Source: Cellulomonas sp. JZ18
GTDB lineage: Bacteria; Actinomycetota; Actinomycetes; Actinomycetales; Cellulomonadaceae
Length of the DNA: 64,000 bases
Direction of reading: 5' to 3'
Assembly (NCBI RefSeq): GCF_009720485.1
Contig: NZ_CP045245.1
Coordinates: forward strand, 558,001 to 622,000
Positions within the stretch are counted from its first letter, which is position 1. Each line of letters begins with the position of its first letter. The position numbers and the translations under genes were made by a program. Under the pieces are notes generated by a model that was not told where the DNA came from, searched no databases, and saw only the letters and a program-made list of their open reading frames with translations. Of this stretch, positions 15,681 through 24,175 are shown in pieces.

Positions 15681-18071
15681 ATGGCGGCGCAGCAGGAGGA
15701 CGTGCGACCGGTCGGCGCGCAGGACGCCGTGACCGGTCGGGCGCAGGACGGGGCGACCACCGTCGCCGCCGACCGCGCCGCGCGTCGCCGGGCCCGGGTG
15801 GAGCGGCTGGTGGCCGAGATGACCGCCGAGGAGAAGGTCGCCCAGCTCGTCGGCCTCTGGGTGGGGGCCGACGCCTCCGGGGGCGGCGTCGCCCCGCACC
15901 AGGCCGACATGAGCGGCAGCATCCCCGCGTTCGAGGACGTCATCGCCCACGGCCTCGGCCAGCTCACGCGCCCGTTCGGCACGGCTCCCGTCGACCCGGT
16001 CGTCGCCGCCCGCTCGCTGGCCGCCTCGCAGCGCCAGGTCGTCGCCGCCAACCGCTTCGGCGTCCCCGCCCAGGTGCACGAGGAGTGCCTCACCGGCTTC
16101 GCCGCCTGGCAGGCGACCACCTACCCGACGCCGCTCGCCTGGGGCGCCTCCTTCGACCCGGCGCTCGTCGAGGAGATGGCCCGCCGCATCGGCGAGACGA
16201 TGCGCGCCGCAGGCGTCCACCAGGGGCTCGCGCCCGTCCTCGACGTCACGCGCGACTACCGCTGGGGCCGCACCGAGGAGACCATCGGCGAGGACCCGTA
16301 CCTCGTCGGCGAGCTCGGGGCGGCGTACGTCCGCGGGCTCGAGGGCGCGGGCGTCGTGGCGACGCTCAAGCACTTCGCCGGCTACTCCGCCTCGCGCGCC
16401 GGCCGCAACCTCGCGCCCGTGTCGATGGGTCCGGTCGAGCTCGCCGACGTCATCCTCCCGCCGTTCGAGACCGCGCTGCGGCACGGCGGCGCCCGCTCGG
16501 TGATGCACTCCTACGCCGAGATCGACGGCGTCCCGTCCGCCGCGGACGAGTGGCTGCTCACCGACCTGCTGCGCGGCCGCTGGGGCTTCGAGGGCACGGT
16601 CGTCGCCGACTACTTCGGCATCGCGTTCCTGCAGCGCCTGCACGGCGTCGCCGGTTCCCTCGGCGAGGCGGCGCACCTCGCGCTGCGCGCCGGCGTGGAC
16701 GTCGAGCTGCCGTCCGTGGACGCCTACGGCGCCCCGCTGCTCGCGGCCCTGCGCGACGGCACGGTCGACGAGGCGCTCGTCGACCGGGCGCTGCGCCGCG
16801 TGCTGGACCAGAAGGCCGAGCTCGGCCTGCTCGACGAGGACTGGGACCCGACGCCGCCGGCGGGGGACGCGGTCGTCCTCGACGACCCGGTGGGCCGCGA
16901 CGTCGCCCTGCGCCTGGCCCGCGAGTCCGTCGTGCTGCTCGAGAACCGCGACGGCGTGCTGCCGCTCGCGCACGGTGCGCGCGTCGCCGTGGTCGGCCCG
17001 CTCGCCGACGACCCCATGGCGATGCTCGGCTGCTACACGTTCCCCGCGCACGTCGGCGCGCAGCACCCCGACGTGCCCATGGGCGTCGACGTCCCGAGCG
17101 TGCTGGCCGCGCTGCGCGAGCGCCTCGGGGACGTGCCGACCGCCCGCGGCTGCGACATCGAGTCCGACGACCGCTCCGGCTTCGACGAGGCCGTCGCCGT
17201 GGCGCGCGACGCCGACGTGGTCGTCGTCGCGGTCGGCGACCGGGCCGGCCTGTTCGGCCGCGGCACCTCCGGCGAGGGCTGCGACGCCACCGACCTGCAC
17301 CTGCCCGGGCAGCAGGGTGACCTGGTGCGCGCCGTCCTCGCGACCGGCACCCCGGTCGTCCTCGTGCTCCTCACCGGCCGCCCCTACGCGGTCGGCGACC
17401 TCGCCGAGGGCGCGGCCGCGGTCGTGCAGGCGTTCTTCCCCGGCCAGCTCGGCGGGCAGGCGCTCGCCGAGGTGCTGACCGGGCACGTGGCGCCGTCCGG
17501 CCGCCTGCCGGTGAGCATGCCGCGCGACCCGTCGGGGCAGCCGGGCACCTACCTGTCGCAGAAGCTCGGGCAGCGCTCGGGCGTCTCCGACGTCGACCCC
17601 ACGCCGCTGTACGCGTTCGGCCACGGCCTGACGTACACGACGTTCGCCTGGTCCGGCGCCCGTGCGCTCGACGGCGACGTCTGGCCCGTCGACGGCGAGA
17701 CGCGCGTCGCGGTGGACGTCCGCAACGACGGCGAGCGCGCCGGCACCGAGGTCGTCCAGCTGTACCTGCACGACCCGGTGGCCTCGATGGTCCGCCCGGT
17801 CGTCCGCCTCGTCGGCCACGCGCGCGTCGACCTCGAGCCGGGGCAGAGCGTCACGGTCGAGATGACGGTGCACGCCGACCTGGCGTCGTTCACGCGCCGC
17901 GACGGCACCCGCGTCGTCGAGCCCGGCGACGTCGAGCTGCGTCTCGCGCGGTCCAGCGCGGACGCCGAGCACGCCGTCCGGCTCCGCATGGACGGACCTG
18001 TCCGGACGGTCGGCGACGACCGTCACCTCCTGAGCACCGCACGCGTGCTCACGTCCCCCGGAGGGCGGTGA
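15681..18071 (+). CDS. Beta-glycosidase, GH3 (beta-xylosidase/beta-glucosidase)
   Basis: This is a 796-residue retaining glycosidase. The GH3 N-terminal barrel (about 60-330) has the substrate-binding KHFAGYSASRAGRN and the nucleophile aspartate in GTVVADYFGIAF. The C-terminal alpha/beta sandwich (390-590) contains RESVVLLENRDGVLPL and the acid/base region GRGTSGEGCDATDLHLPG. A fibronectin-type III-like domain closes the protein (from about residue 650, YAFGHGLTYTTF onward). There is no signal peptide, so it hydrolyses imported oligosaccharides. The DYFGI context resembles beta-xylosidase/arabinofuranosidase members. It is the first gene of an operon with a sugar ABC transporter, GH39 and GH42. 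Confidence 0.9.
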   Translation: MAAQQEDVRPVGAQDAVTGRAQDGATTVAADRAARRRARVERLVAEMTAEEKVAQLVGLWVGADASGGGVAPHQADMSGSIPAFEDVIAHGLGQLTRPFGTAPVDPVVAARSLAASQRQVVAANRFGVPAQVHEECLTGFAAWQATTYPTPLAWGASFDPALVEEMARRIGETMRAAGVHQGLAPVLDVTRDYRWGRTEETIGEDPYLVGELGAAYVRGLEGAGVVATLKHFAGYSASRAGRNLAPVSMGPVELADVILPPFETALRHGGARSVMHSYAEIDGVPSAADEWLLTDLLRGRWGFEGTVVADYFGIAFLQRLHGVAGSLGEAAHLALRAGVDVELPSVDAYGAPLLAALRDGTVDEALVDRALRRVLDQKAELGLLDEDWDPTPPAGDAVVLDDPVGRDVALRLARESVVLLENRDGVLPLAHGARVAVVGPLADDPMAMLGCYTFPAHVGAQHPDVPMGVDVPSVLAALRERLGDVPTARGCDIESDDRSGFDEAVAVARDADVVVVAVGDRAGLFGRGTSGEGCDATDLHLPGQQGDLVRAVLATGTPVVLVLLTGRPYAVGDLAEGAAAVVQAFFPGQLGGQALAEVLTGHVAPSGRLPVSMPRDPSGQPGTYLSQKLGQRSGVSDVDPTPLYAFGHGLTYTTFAWSGARALDGDVWPVDGETRVAVDVRNDGERAGTEVVQLYLHDPVASMVRPVVRLVGHARVDLEPGQSVTVEMTVHADLASFTRRDGTRVVEPGDVELRLARSSADAEHAVRLRMDGPVRTVGDDRHLLSTARVLTSPGGR

Positions 18072-18075
18072 CCTC

Positions 18076-19140
18076 ATGACCGTGCACGACCCCCTGCCCG
18101 CGGGGCAGACGACGTCGACGACGCCCACGGGCGGAGGCGGCAGCACGGCGACGGCGGCGACGCTCGGCATGGCCGCCGGCGCCGCCACCGCGGGCCGGCG
18201 CCGGTTCGGCCGGAGCCGTCGTCAGCAGGGCGCCGCCCCGACGTCGTGGCGCAAGGCCCTGCGGCGCGACTGGCAGCTGTACTCGCTGCTGATCCTGCCG
18301 CTCGTGTTCTTCGCGGTCTTCCGCTACCTGCCGATGATCGGGAACGTCATCGCGTTCCGCCGGTTCCGGCCCGGCGGCTCGATCTTCGGCGAGGAGTGGG
18401 TGGGCCTGCACTACGTGCGGATGTTCATCCAGGACCAGACCTTCTGGAACGTCTTCCAGAACACGCTGATCCTCGGCGTGCTGAGCCTCGTGATCATCTT
18501 CCCGCTGCCGATCGTCCTGGCGCTCATGCTCAACGAGCTGCGCTCGCAGCGGTTCAAGCGGATCATCCAGACGATCTCCTACCTGCCGCACTTCATGTCG
18601 ATCGTCATCGTCGCGGGCCTGGTGTTCCAGCTCACCGCGATGCGCGGCACGATCAACCAGGTCATCACCGCGGTCGGTGGCGACGCGATCTCGTTCATGC
18701 AGCTGCCGGAGTGGTTCCGGACGGTCTACATCGGCTCCGAGATCTGGCAGACGGTGGGCTGGGGCACGATCCTCTACCTCGCCGCCCTGTCGACGATCGA
18801 CCCGCAGCTGTACGAGGCCGCGCGCATCGACGGCGCGAACCGCTGGCGCCAGACCTGGCACGTCACGCTGCCCGGCATCCGCCCGACGATGGTCGTGCTG
18901 CTCATCCTCAACATCGGCTCGTTCATGGCGGTCGGGTTCGAGAAGATCCTGCTCCTCTACAACCCCTTGCTGTACCCGACGGCGGACGTCATCGCGACGT
19001 ACCTGTACCGCGTCGGCATCGGGTCGAGCCAGTTCTCCTACGCGACGGCCATCGGTCTGTTCGAGGCCCTCATCGGCCTCACCCTCGTCCTGTCCGCCAA
19101 CGCGATCTCGCGCCGAGTGGTGGGAGCCTCCCTGTGGTGA
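18076..19140 (+). CDS. Sugar ABC transporter permease, LplB type
   Basis: This 354-residue inner-membrane protein has a long polar N-terminal tail (residues 1-65) followed by six transmembrane segments. The binding-protein-dependent transport motif EAARIDGANRWRQTWHVTLPGI, near residue 255, docks the ATPase. The segments LPMIGNVIAFRRF and YLPHFMSIVIVAGL are characteristic of the LplB/YtcP group of oligosaccharide importers. It begins four bases after the GH3 stop and overlaps the partner permease by seven bases. No ATPase gene is present in the operon, so a shared MsiK-like ATPase elsewhere is presumably used, as in other actinobacteria. Confidence 0.9.
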   Translation: MTVHDPLPAGQTTSTTPTGGGGSTATAATLGMAAGAATAGRRRFGRSRRQQGAAPTSWRKALRRDWQLYSLLILPLVFFAVFRYLPMIGNVIAFRRFRPGGSIFGEEWVGLHYVRMFIQDQTFWNVFQNTLILGVLSLVIIFPLPIVLALMLNELRSQRFKRIIQTISYLPHFMSIVIVAGLVFQLTAMRGTINQVITAVGGDAISFMQLPEWFRTVYIGSEIWQTVGWGTILYLAALSTIDPQLYEAARIDGANRWRQTWHVTLPGIRPTMVVLLILNIGSFMAVGFEKILLLYNPLLYPTADVIATYLYRVGIGSSQFSYATAIGLFEALIGLTLVLSANAISRRVVGASLW

Positions 19141-20063
19141 CCGTCGACGACGTCACGCGCCTCGACGAGCGGCTGACGAAGCCGACCGTCCGGGCCGTCA
19201 AGGACACGCGCGCCTACCGGGCGTTCCGGGTCATCAACGCCACGCTGCTCGTGATCATCGCGGCGCTGACGCTGTACCCGTTCATCAACCTGGCCGCGCA
19301 GGCGTTCAGCTCCGAGGCGTACATCAACGCCGGGCAGGTGAGCCTGTGGCCCCGCGGGTTCAACCTCACGACGTTCGACCTCGTGATGAGCGACCAGATG
19401 TTCTGGCGCAACTACCAGAACACCGTCTACTACACGGTCGTCGCGACGCTCGTGGCGATGGTGCTGACGACGACGTTCGCGTACGCCATCTCCAAGCACC
19501 ACCTCAAGGGCCGCAAGGTGTTCATCGGCATCGCCGTGTTCACCATGTTCTTCAACGGCGGCCTCATCCCGAACTACGTGCTCGTCAACGAGCTCGGCCT
19601 GCGCAACTCGGTGTGGGCCATCGCCCTGCCGAACGCGATCAGCGTGTTCAACCTGCTCGTCATGAAGTCGTTCTTCGAGAACTTCTCCACGGAGCTCGAG
19701 GAAGCCGCCGAGATCGACGGGCTGAGCACGTACGGGAAGCTGTGGCGCATCGTCCTGCCGCTGAGCAAGGCGGTCATCGCGACGATGGTGCTCTTCTACG
19801 CGGTCTCGTTCTGGAACTCGTGGTTCGCCGCGTTCCTCTACATGGACCACCGCGAGCTGTACCCCGTCACGGTCTACCTGCGCAACCTCATCGCCGGCGC
19901 CACGAGCGTCGACGGGGCCGCGGGCTCGCTGGAGGCGACGCAGATCGCCGCCAACGTCAAGGCCGTGACGATGCTGCTCACCGTCCTGCCGATCGTGTGC
20001 CTCTACCCCTTCGTGCAGAGGTACTTCGTGTCGGGCGTGATGCTCGGCTCGGTCAAGCAGTGA
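19134..20063 (+). CDS. Sugar ABC transporter permease, LplC type
   Basis: This is a 309-residue second permease of the importer. It has six hydrophobic helices. LYPFINLAAQAFSS starts the first periplasmic loop and the docking motif EEAAEIDGLSTYGKLWRIVLPLSKA sits near residue 195. The C-terminus YFVSGVMLGSVKQ is the typical LplC ending. The GTG at 19134 is used because GGGAG at 19122-19126 is properly spaced; a second GTG follows at once. It forms a heterodimer with the preceding permease and works with the lipoprotein encoded next. Confidence 0.9.
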   Translation: MVTVDDVTRLDERLTKPTVRAVKDTRAYRAFRVINATLLVIIAALTLYPFINLAAQAFSSEAYINAGQVSLWPRGFNLTTFDLVMSDQMFWRNYQNTVYYTVVATLVAMVLTTTFAYAISKHHLKGRKVFIGIAVFTMFFNGGLIPNYVLVNELGLRNSVWAIALPNAISVFNLLVMKSFFENFSTELEEAAEIDGLSTYGKLWRIVLPLSKAVIATMVLFYAVSFWNSWFAAFLYMDHRELYPVTVYLRNLIAGATSVDGAAGSLEATQIAANVKAVTMLLTVLPIVCLYPFVQRYFVSGVMLGSVKQ

Positions 20064-20157
20064 CGCGGCAGTTCCCCCGGTTCCCCCCGCGGTCCGCCCG
20101 GACCACGGTCCACTTCCACGGATGCAGGACGACGGCGTTCCACCCGGAAGGAGAATG

Positions 20158-21819
20158 ATGAGGACGACCAAGAAGCGGTCGGTGGCCCTGGCCACCACCG
20201 CCACGACCCTGGTGCTGGCCCTGGCGGCCTGCTCCGGCGGCGGCTCGGGCGGCGACGAGGCCACGGCCGACGAGAGCGAGCTCGGCCAGGTCGGCGCGAT
20301 GGAGGACTACGACGTCGGCACGACCTTCAAGGCCACCGAGCCGGTCACGTTCGGGCTGATGTACCGCGACCACCCGAACTACCCCCTCAAGGACGACTGG
20401 GACATCCTGACGAAGCTCAAGGAGAACCAGAACGTCGAGTTCGACATCCAGACGGCCCCGCTGTCCGACTGGCAGCAGGCGCAGTCCATCGCGATCGGCG
20501 CGGGCAACGCGCCGGACATCATCTCCGTGACCTACCCGGGCCAGGAGGTCCCGTTCGTCGCGGGTGGCGCGATCCTGCCGGTGAGCGACTACATCGAGCA
20601 CATGCCGAACTTCCAGGACAAGGTCGAGAAGTGGGACCTCGGCAGCGAGCTCGACCGCCTGCGCCAGGAGGACGGCAAGTTCTACCTGCTGCCGGGCCTG
20701 CGTGAGTCGGTGCGCCCGTCGTACACCTACGCGGTGCGCAAGGACGTCTGGGAGCAGCTCGGCCTGAGTCTCGAGCCGGAGACGTTCGAGGACTTCGCCG
20801 CGGACCTGGAGAAGGTCAAGGCCGCGTACCCCGACCAGTTCCCGCTGTCGGACCGCTGGTCCGCCAACGGCCCGCTCGAGGCGACCCTCAACGTCGCGGC
20901 CCCGAACTTCGGCACCGCGGCCGGCTGGGGCTTCGGCGAGGGCACCTACTGGGACGAGGACGCCGAGGAGTTCGTCTACACGGGCGCGATGGACGAGTAC
21001 CGCGACCTGCTCGAGTACTACCACGGCCTCGTCGCGGACGGTCTCATGGACCCGGAGAGCCTGACGCAGGACGACGACCAGGCGAAGCAGAAGCTCGCCT
21101 CCGGCCAGGCCTTCGCCCAGCTGACCAACGACCAGGAGATCCTGACGGTCCGCAAGGCGATGACCGAGGTCGGCAACCCGGGCGAGCTCGTCATGATCCG
21201 GGTCCCCGCGGGCCCCGCGGGCGACCTGCAGGCCGGCACGCGCCTGGTCAGCGGCCTCATGCTGTCGTCGACGGCGGCCGAGGAGGACGACTTCCTCGCG
21301 ATGCTGCAGTTCATCGACTGGCTGTACTACTCCGACGAGGGCCTCGAGTTCGCCAAGTGGGGCGTCGAGGGCGAGACCTACACCAAGGCCGAGGACGGCA
21401 CCCGCACGCTGGCGGCCGACATCGACCAGAACGGCCTCAACCCGGGTGCCCCGAAGGCGCTCAACGTGGACTTCGGCTACCACAACGGCGTCTGGATGCT
21501 CGAGCACGGCTCCACCGACGAGCTCGACCAGTCGATGCTCCGCCCGGAGGTCGTGGAGTTCGTCCAGTCGATGTCGGACAAGGAGCTCGCCCCGGTGGCG
21601 CCGCCGGCGCCGCTCAACGAGCTCGAGCGCGAGCAGGTCTCGCTCTGGCAGACGGCCCTGAAGGACCACGTCTACCAGAACACGGCCGCGTTCATCCTGG
21701 GCCAGCGCCCGCTGTCCGAGTGGGACGCCTACGTGGCGGAGCTCGAGGGCAAGAACATGCAGCAGTACCTCGACGTCGTGAACGGCGCGCAGCAGCGCTA
21801 CGCCGAGAAGAACAGCTGA
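20158..21819 (+). CDS. Oligosaccharide-binding lipoprotein, LplA type
   Basis: This is a 553-residue extracellular solute-binding protein. The signal peptide ends in the lipobox ALAAC with Cys25, followed by a Gly/Ser/acidic linker. The large size and motifs such as AIGAGNAPDIISV, LREQ/RLRQEDGKFYLLPG and the acidic surface are typical of LplA-like family 1 binding proteins for longer oligosaccharides. Of two adjacent ATGs, the second (20158) is better spaced from AAGGAG (20148-20153). A strong hairpin directly follows the gene, probably raising its message level relative to downstream genes. Ligand: likely a xylan- or galactoside-derived oligosaccharide, judged from the flanking hydrolases. 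Confidence 0.9.
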   Translation: MRTTKKRSVALATTATTLVLALAACSGGGSGGDEATADESELGQVGAMEDYDVGTTFKATEPVTFGLMYRDHPNYPLKDDWDILTKLKENQNVEFDIQTAPLSDWQQAQSIAIGAGNAPDIISVTYPGQEVPFVAGGAILPVSDYIEHMPNFQDKVEKWDLGSELDRLRQEDGKFYLLPGLRESVRPSYTYAVRKDVWEQLGLSLEPETFEDFAADLEKVKAAYPDQFPLSDRWSANGPLEATLNVAAPNFGTAAGWGFGEGTYWDEDAEEFVYTGAMDEYRDLLEYYHGLVADGLMDPESLTQDDDQAKQKLASGQAFAQLTNDQEILTVRKAMTEVGNPGELVMIRVPAGPAGDLQAGTRLVSGLMLSSTAAEEDDFLAMLQFIDWLYYSDEGLEFAKWGVEGETYTKAEDGTRTLAADIDQNGLNPGAPKALNVDFGYHNGVWMLEHGSTDELDQSMLRPEVVEFVQSMSDKELAPVAPPAPLNELEREQVSLWQTALKDHVYQNTAAFILGQRPLSEWDAYVAELEGKNMQQYLDVVNGAQQRYAEKNS

Positions 21820-21832
21820 TCCGACGCACCAC

Positions 21833-21870
21833 GCCGGCCCCGCGTCCACACTCGTGGGCGCGGGGCCGGC
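21833..21870 (+). terminator. Strong hairpin after the binding-protein gene
   Basis: A 17-base stem (21833-21849 with 21854-21870, one G-T pair) and a four-base loop ACTC lie 13 bases after the lipoprotein stop and 26 before the GH39 start. No T-run follows. In sugar-transport operons such structures usually give partial termination and protect the binding-protein message from decay. Confidence 0.7.
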
Positions 21871-21896
21871 CCGCACCACCGACAAGGGAGTCCTCC

Positions 21897-23447
21897 GTGC
21901 GCATCACCGTCCCCGCCCAGCCCACCGGACCGCTGCCCGACGCGTGGCGCGCCTGCGTCGGCACCGGGCGCATGAACCTGGCGCTGCGGTCCGACTACCG
22001 CGACTCGCTCGCGCAGGTGCAGCGGGACGTCGGCTTCCGGCACGTCCGCGGGCACGGCCTGCTCTCGGACGACATGGCGGCGCTGCGCACGGACGACGTC
22101 GACGGGCGCACGCACACCCGGTACACGTGGACCTACGTGGACCAGGTCCACGACTTCTTCCTCTCGGTCGGCATCCGCCCGTTCCTCGAGCTGGGGTTCA
22201 TGCCGTCGCAGCTCGCGTCGGGCGACGACACCGTCTTCTGGTGGAAGGGCAACATCACCCCGCCGCGGGACCACGGCGAGTGGGTCGCGCTCGTGCAGGC
22301 GCTGCTGCGCCACCAGATCGACCGGTACGGCCTCGACGAGGTGCGGCGCTGGCCCGTCGAGGTCTGGAACGAGCCGAACCTCACCGTCTTCTGGAAGGAC
22401 GCGGACCAGGAGGCGTACTTCCGCCTCTACGAGGCGACGGCCCGCGCGGTGAAGGACGTCGACGCCGACCTGCAGGTCGGCGGGCCCGCCCTGTCGCCCG
22501 GGTCCGACGAGTGGTTCGCGCCCTTCGCCGACTTCGTCACGCGCCGCGACGTGCCGGTCGACTTCGTCAGCCGGCACGCGTACACCTCCGGCCCCGCGCA
22601 GCACGTGCCCTTCGGCACCTACCAGACGCTCATGCCGCCGCAGAGCCTGCTCGACCAGCTCGACGCGCCCCGCCGGCACCTGGAGGGCACCCGCCTGGCC
22701 GGCCTGCCCGTGCACATCACCGAGTTCAACACGTCGTACCGGCCGGACAACCCGATCCACGACACCGCCTACAACGCCGCGTACCTGGCGCCGGTGCTGG
22801 CCGCGGGCGGCGACCTCGTCGACTCGTTCTCCTACTGGACGTTCTGCGACGTCTTCGAGGAGACGAACGTGCCGACGTCGTTCTTCCACGGCGGGTTCGG
22901 CATGCTCACCCACCGGCAGGTCGCCAAGCCGACCTACCACCTCTACACGTTCATGGCGCGGATGGGGCGCGACGTGCTCGCCCGCGGCGAGGACCACCTC
23001 GTGTGCGCCGACCCCGACGGCCGGGTGACGGTCCTCGCGTGGCAGCCGGTCGGCGGCACGGACGCCCCGGAGGCGCCGGCGGAGCACCGCGTCTCCCTGT
23101 CCCTGCCCGTGCGCGTCGGCGCGTCCGCCGCGTTCGTGCGCCGCGAGCGCGTGAACGAGCACGACGGCAACGCGTTCGCCGCGTGGCGCGAGCTCGGCCG
23201 TCCGCAGTCCCCGACGCCGCGCGAGCTCGACCTGCTGCGCGCCTGCGCGACGCCCGCAACGTCGCACGCGCACGCCCCCGTCCACGACGGCCGCGTCGAC
23301 GTCGACCTCGTCCTGTCGCGGCATGAGGTCACGTTCGTCGAGGTGCTGCCGGTGACGCCGACGCACCACGAGGGCCTCGACGACCGCCGCCTGCTCGGCG
23401 GGGACGACGACCGGCTCGTCGCCGCCCACGAGCGGGCCGGGGCGTGA
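21897..23447 (+). CDS. Beta-xylosidase-like glycosidase, GH39
   Basis: This is a 516-residue retaining glycosidase with a TIM barrel over residues 20-360 and a beta-sandwich tail. The acid/base glutamate is in VEVWNEPNLTVFW and the nucleophile glutamate in VHITEFNTSYRPDN. GFRHVRGHGLLSDDM and SYWTFCDVFEE are further GH39 landmarks. GTG 21897 follows AAGGGAG. No secretion signal is present. It sits in the oligosaccharide operon behind the transporter and probably removes xylose from imported short xylans; other GH39 activities (alpha-L-iduronidase, arabinosidase) are less likely here. Confidence 0.88.
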   Translation: MRITVPAQPTGPLPDAWRACVGTGRMNLALRSDYRDSLAQVQRDVGFRHVRGHGLLSDDMAALRTDDVDGRTHTRYTWTYVDQVHDFFLSVGIRPFLELGFMPSQLASGDDTVFWWKGNITPPRDHGEWVALVQALLRHQIDRYGLDEVRRWPVEVWNEPNLTVFWKDADQEAYFRLYEATARAVKDVDADLQVGGPALSPGSDEWFAPFADFVTRRDVPVDFVSRHAYTSGPAQHVPFGTYQTLMPPQSLLDQLDAPRRHLEGTRLAGLPVHITEFNTSYRPDNPIHDTAYNAAYLAPVLAAGGDLVDSFSYWTFCDVFEETNVPTSFFHGGFGMLTHRQVAKPTYHLYTFMARMGRDVLARGEDHLVCADPDGRVTVLAWQPVGGTDAPEAPAEHRVSLSLPVRVGASAAFVRRERVNEHDGNAFAAWRELGRPQSPTPRELDLLRACATPATSHAHAPVHDGRVDVDLVLSRHEVTFVEVLPVTPTHHEGLDDRRLLGGDDDRLVAAHERAGA

Positions 23448-24160
23448 CGGCCGTGTCCGGGGTGGGCGGACGGCGCGGGGCGCCGGACGACGAGATCGGC
23501 GCCGGCCCGCTGTCGCGCGCCGCGTCGGTGGTCTGGTGGGTGCTCGTGGTGAGCGCGCTCGTGGTGCTGACCGGCGGGCTGCCGCTCGCCGTCGTCGCGC
23601 TGCTGGCGTGGGACGCGAGCAACGCGCCCCTGGTCGCCCTGGCCTTCGTCCCGCTCGCGCCGTCGCTCGCGGCCGCCGTGTTCGCGTGGCGGCGGTTCCT
23701 CGCCGACCGCGACCTGGGGCCCGGGCGGCACTTCTGGCGCGGCTACCGGCTGAACGTGCTCGACGTGCTGCGGTGGTGGGTGCCGACGCTGCTGGTGCTC
23801 GCCGTCATCGGGTTCTCGCTCGGCAACCTCGGTGCCGCCGGCGTGCCCGGCGCCTACGGGGTCGTGCTCCTCGTCGTGGCGGCCGCCGTCCTGCTGTGGG
23901 CCGCGAACGCGCTCGTGCTGTCCGCGACGCTGAACCTGCGCACGCGCGACCTCGCGCGCCTCGCCGCCTACTACCTGGCCGCACGTCCCCTGGTCACGCT
24001 CGGCACGCTCTCGCTGCTCGTGCTGGCCGGCGGCGTCGTCCTGCTCACGTCCGACTGGGTGCTCGTCGCCCTGCTCGGCCTGCTCGCCCTCGCGCTCACC
24101 CGCAACGCCGACCCGGTGCTGCGCGACGCGACCGCCCGCTTCACCCGACCCGAGAGCTGA
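23444..24160 (+). CDS. YesL-like (DUF624) membrane protein
   Basis: This 238-residue protein has about five to six hydrophobic segments (near residues 30-55, 62-80, 108-125, 132-158, 185-210) and a basic cytosolic segment FLADRDLGPGRHFWRGYRLN between the second and third. It matches the DUF624/YesL type often found next to LplABC importers. Function is not established; an accessory role in polysaccharide transport or regulation is assumed from repeated gene association. The GTG start overlaps the GH39 stop by four bases. Confidence 0.75.
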   Translation: MTAVSGVGGRRGAPDDEIGAGPLSRAASVVWWVLVVSALVVLTGGLPLAVVALLAWDASNAPLVALAFVPLAPSLAAAVFAWRRFLADRDLGPGRHFWRGYRLNVLDVLRWWVPTLLVLAVIGFSLGNLGAAGVPGAYGVVLLVVAAAVLLWAANALVLSATLNLRTRDLARLAAYYLAARPLVTLGTLSLLVLAGGVVLLTSDWVLVALLGLLALALTRNADPVLRDATARFTRPES

Positions 24161-24175
24161 ACGAGGTCCCTCCGC

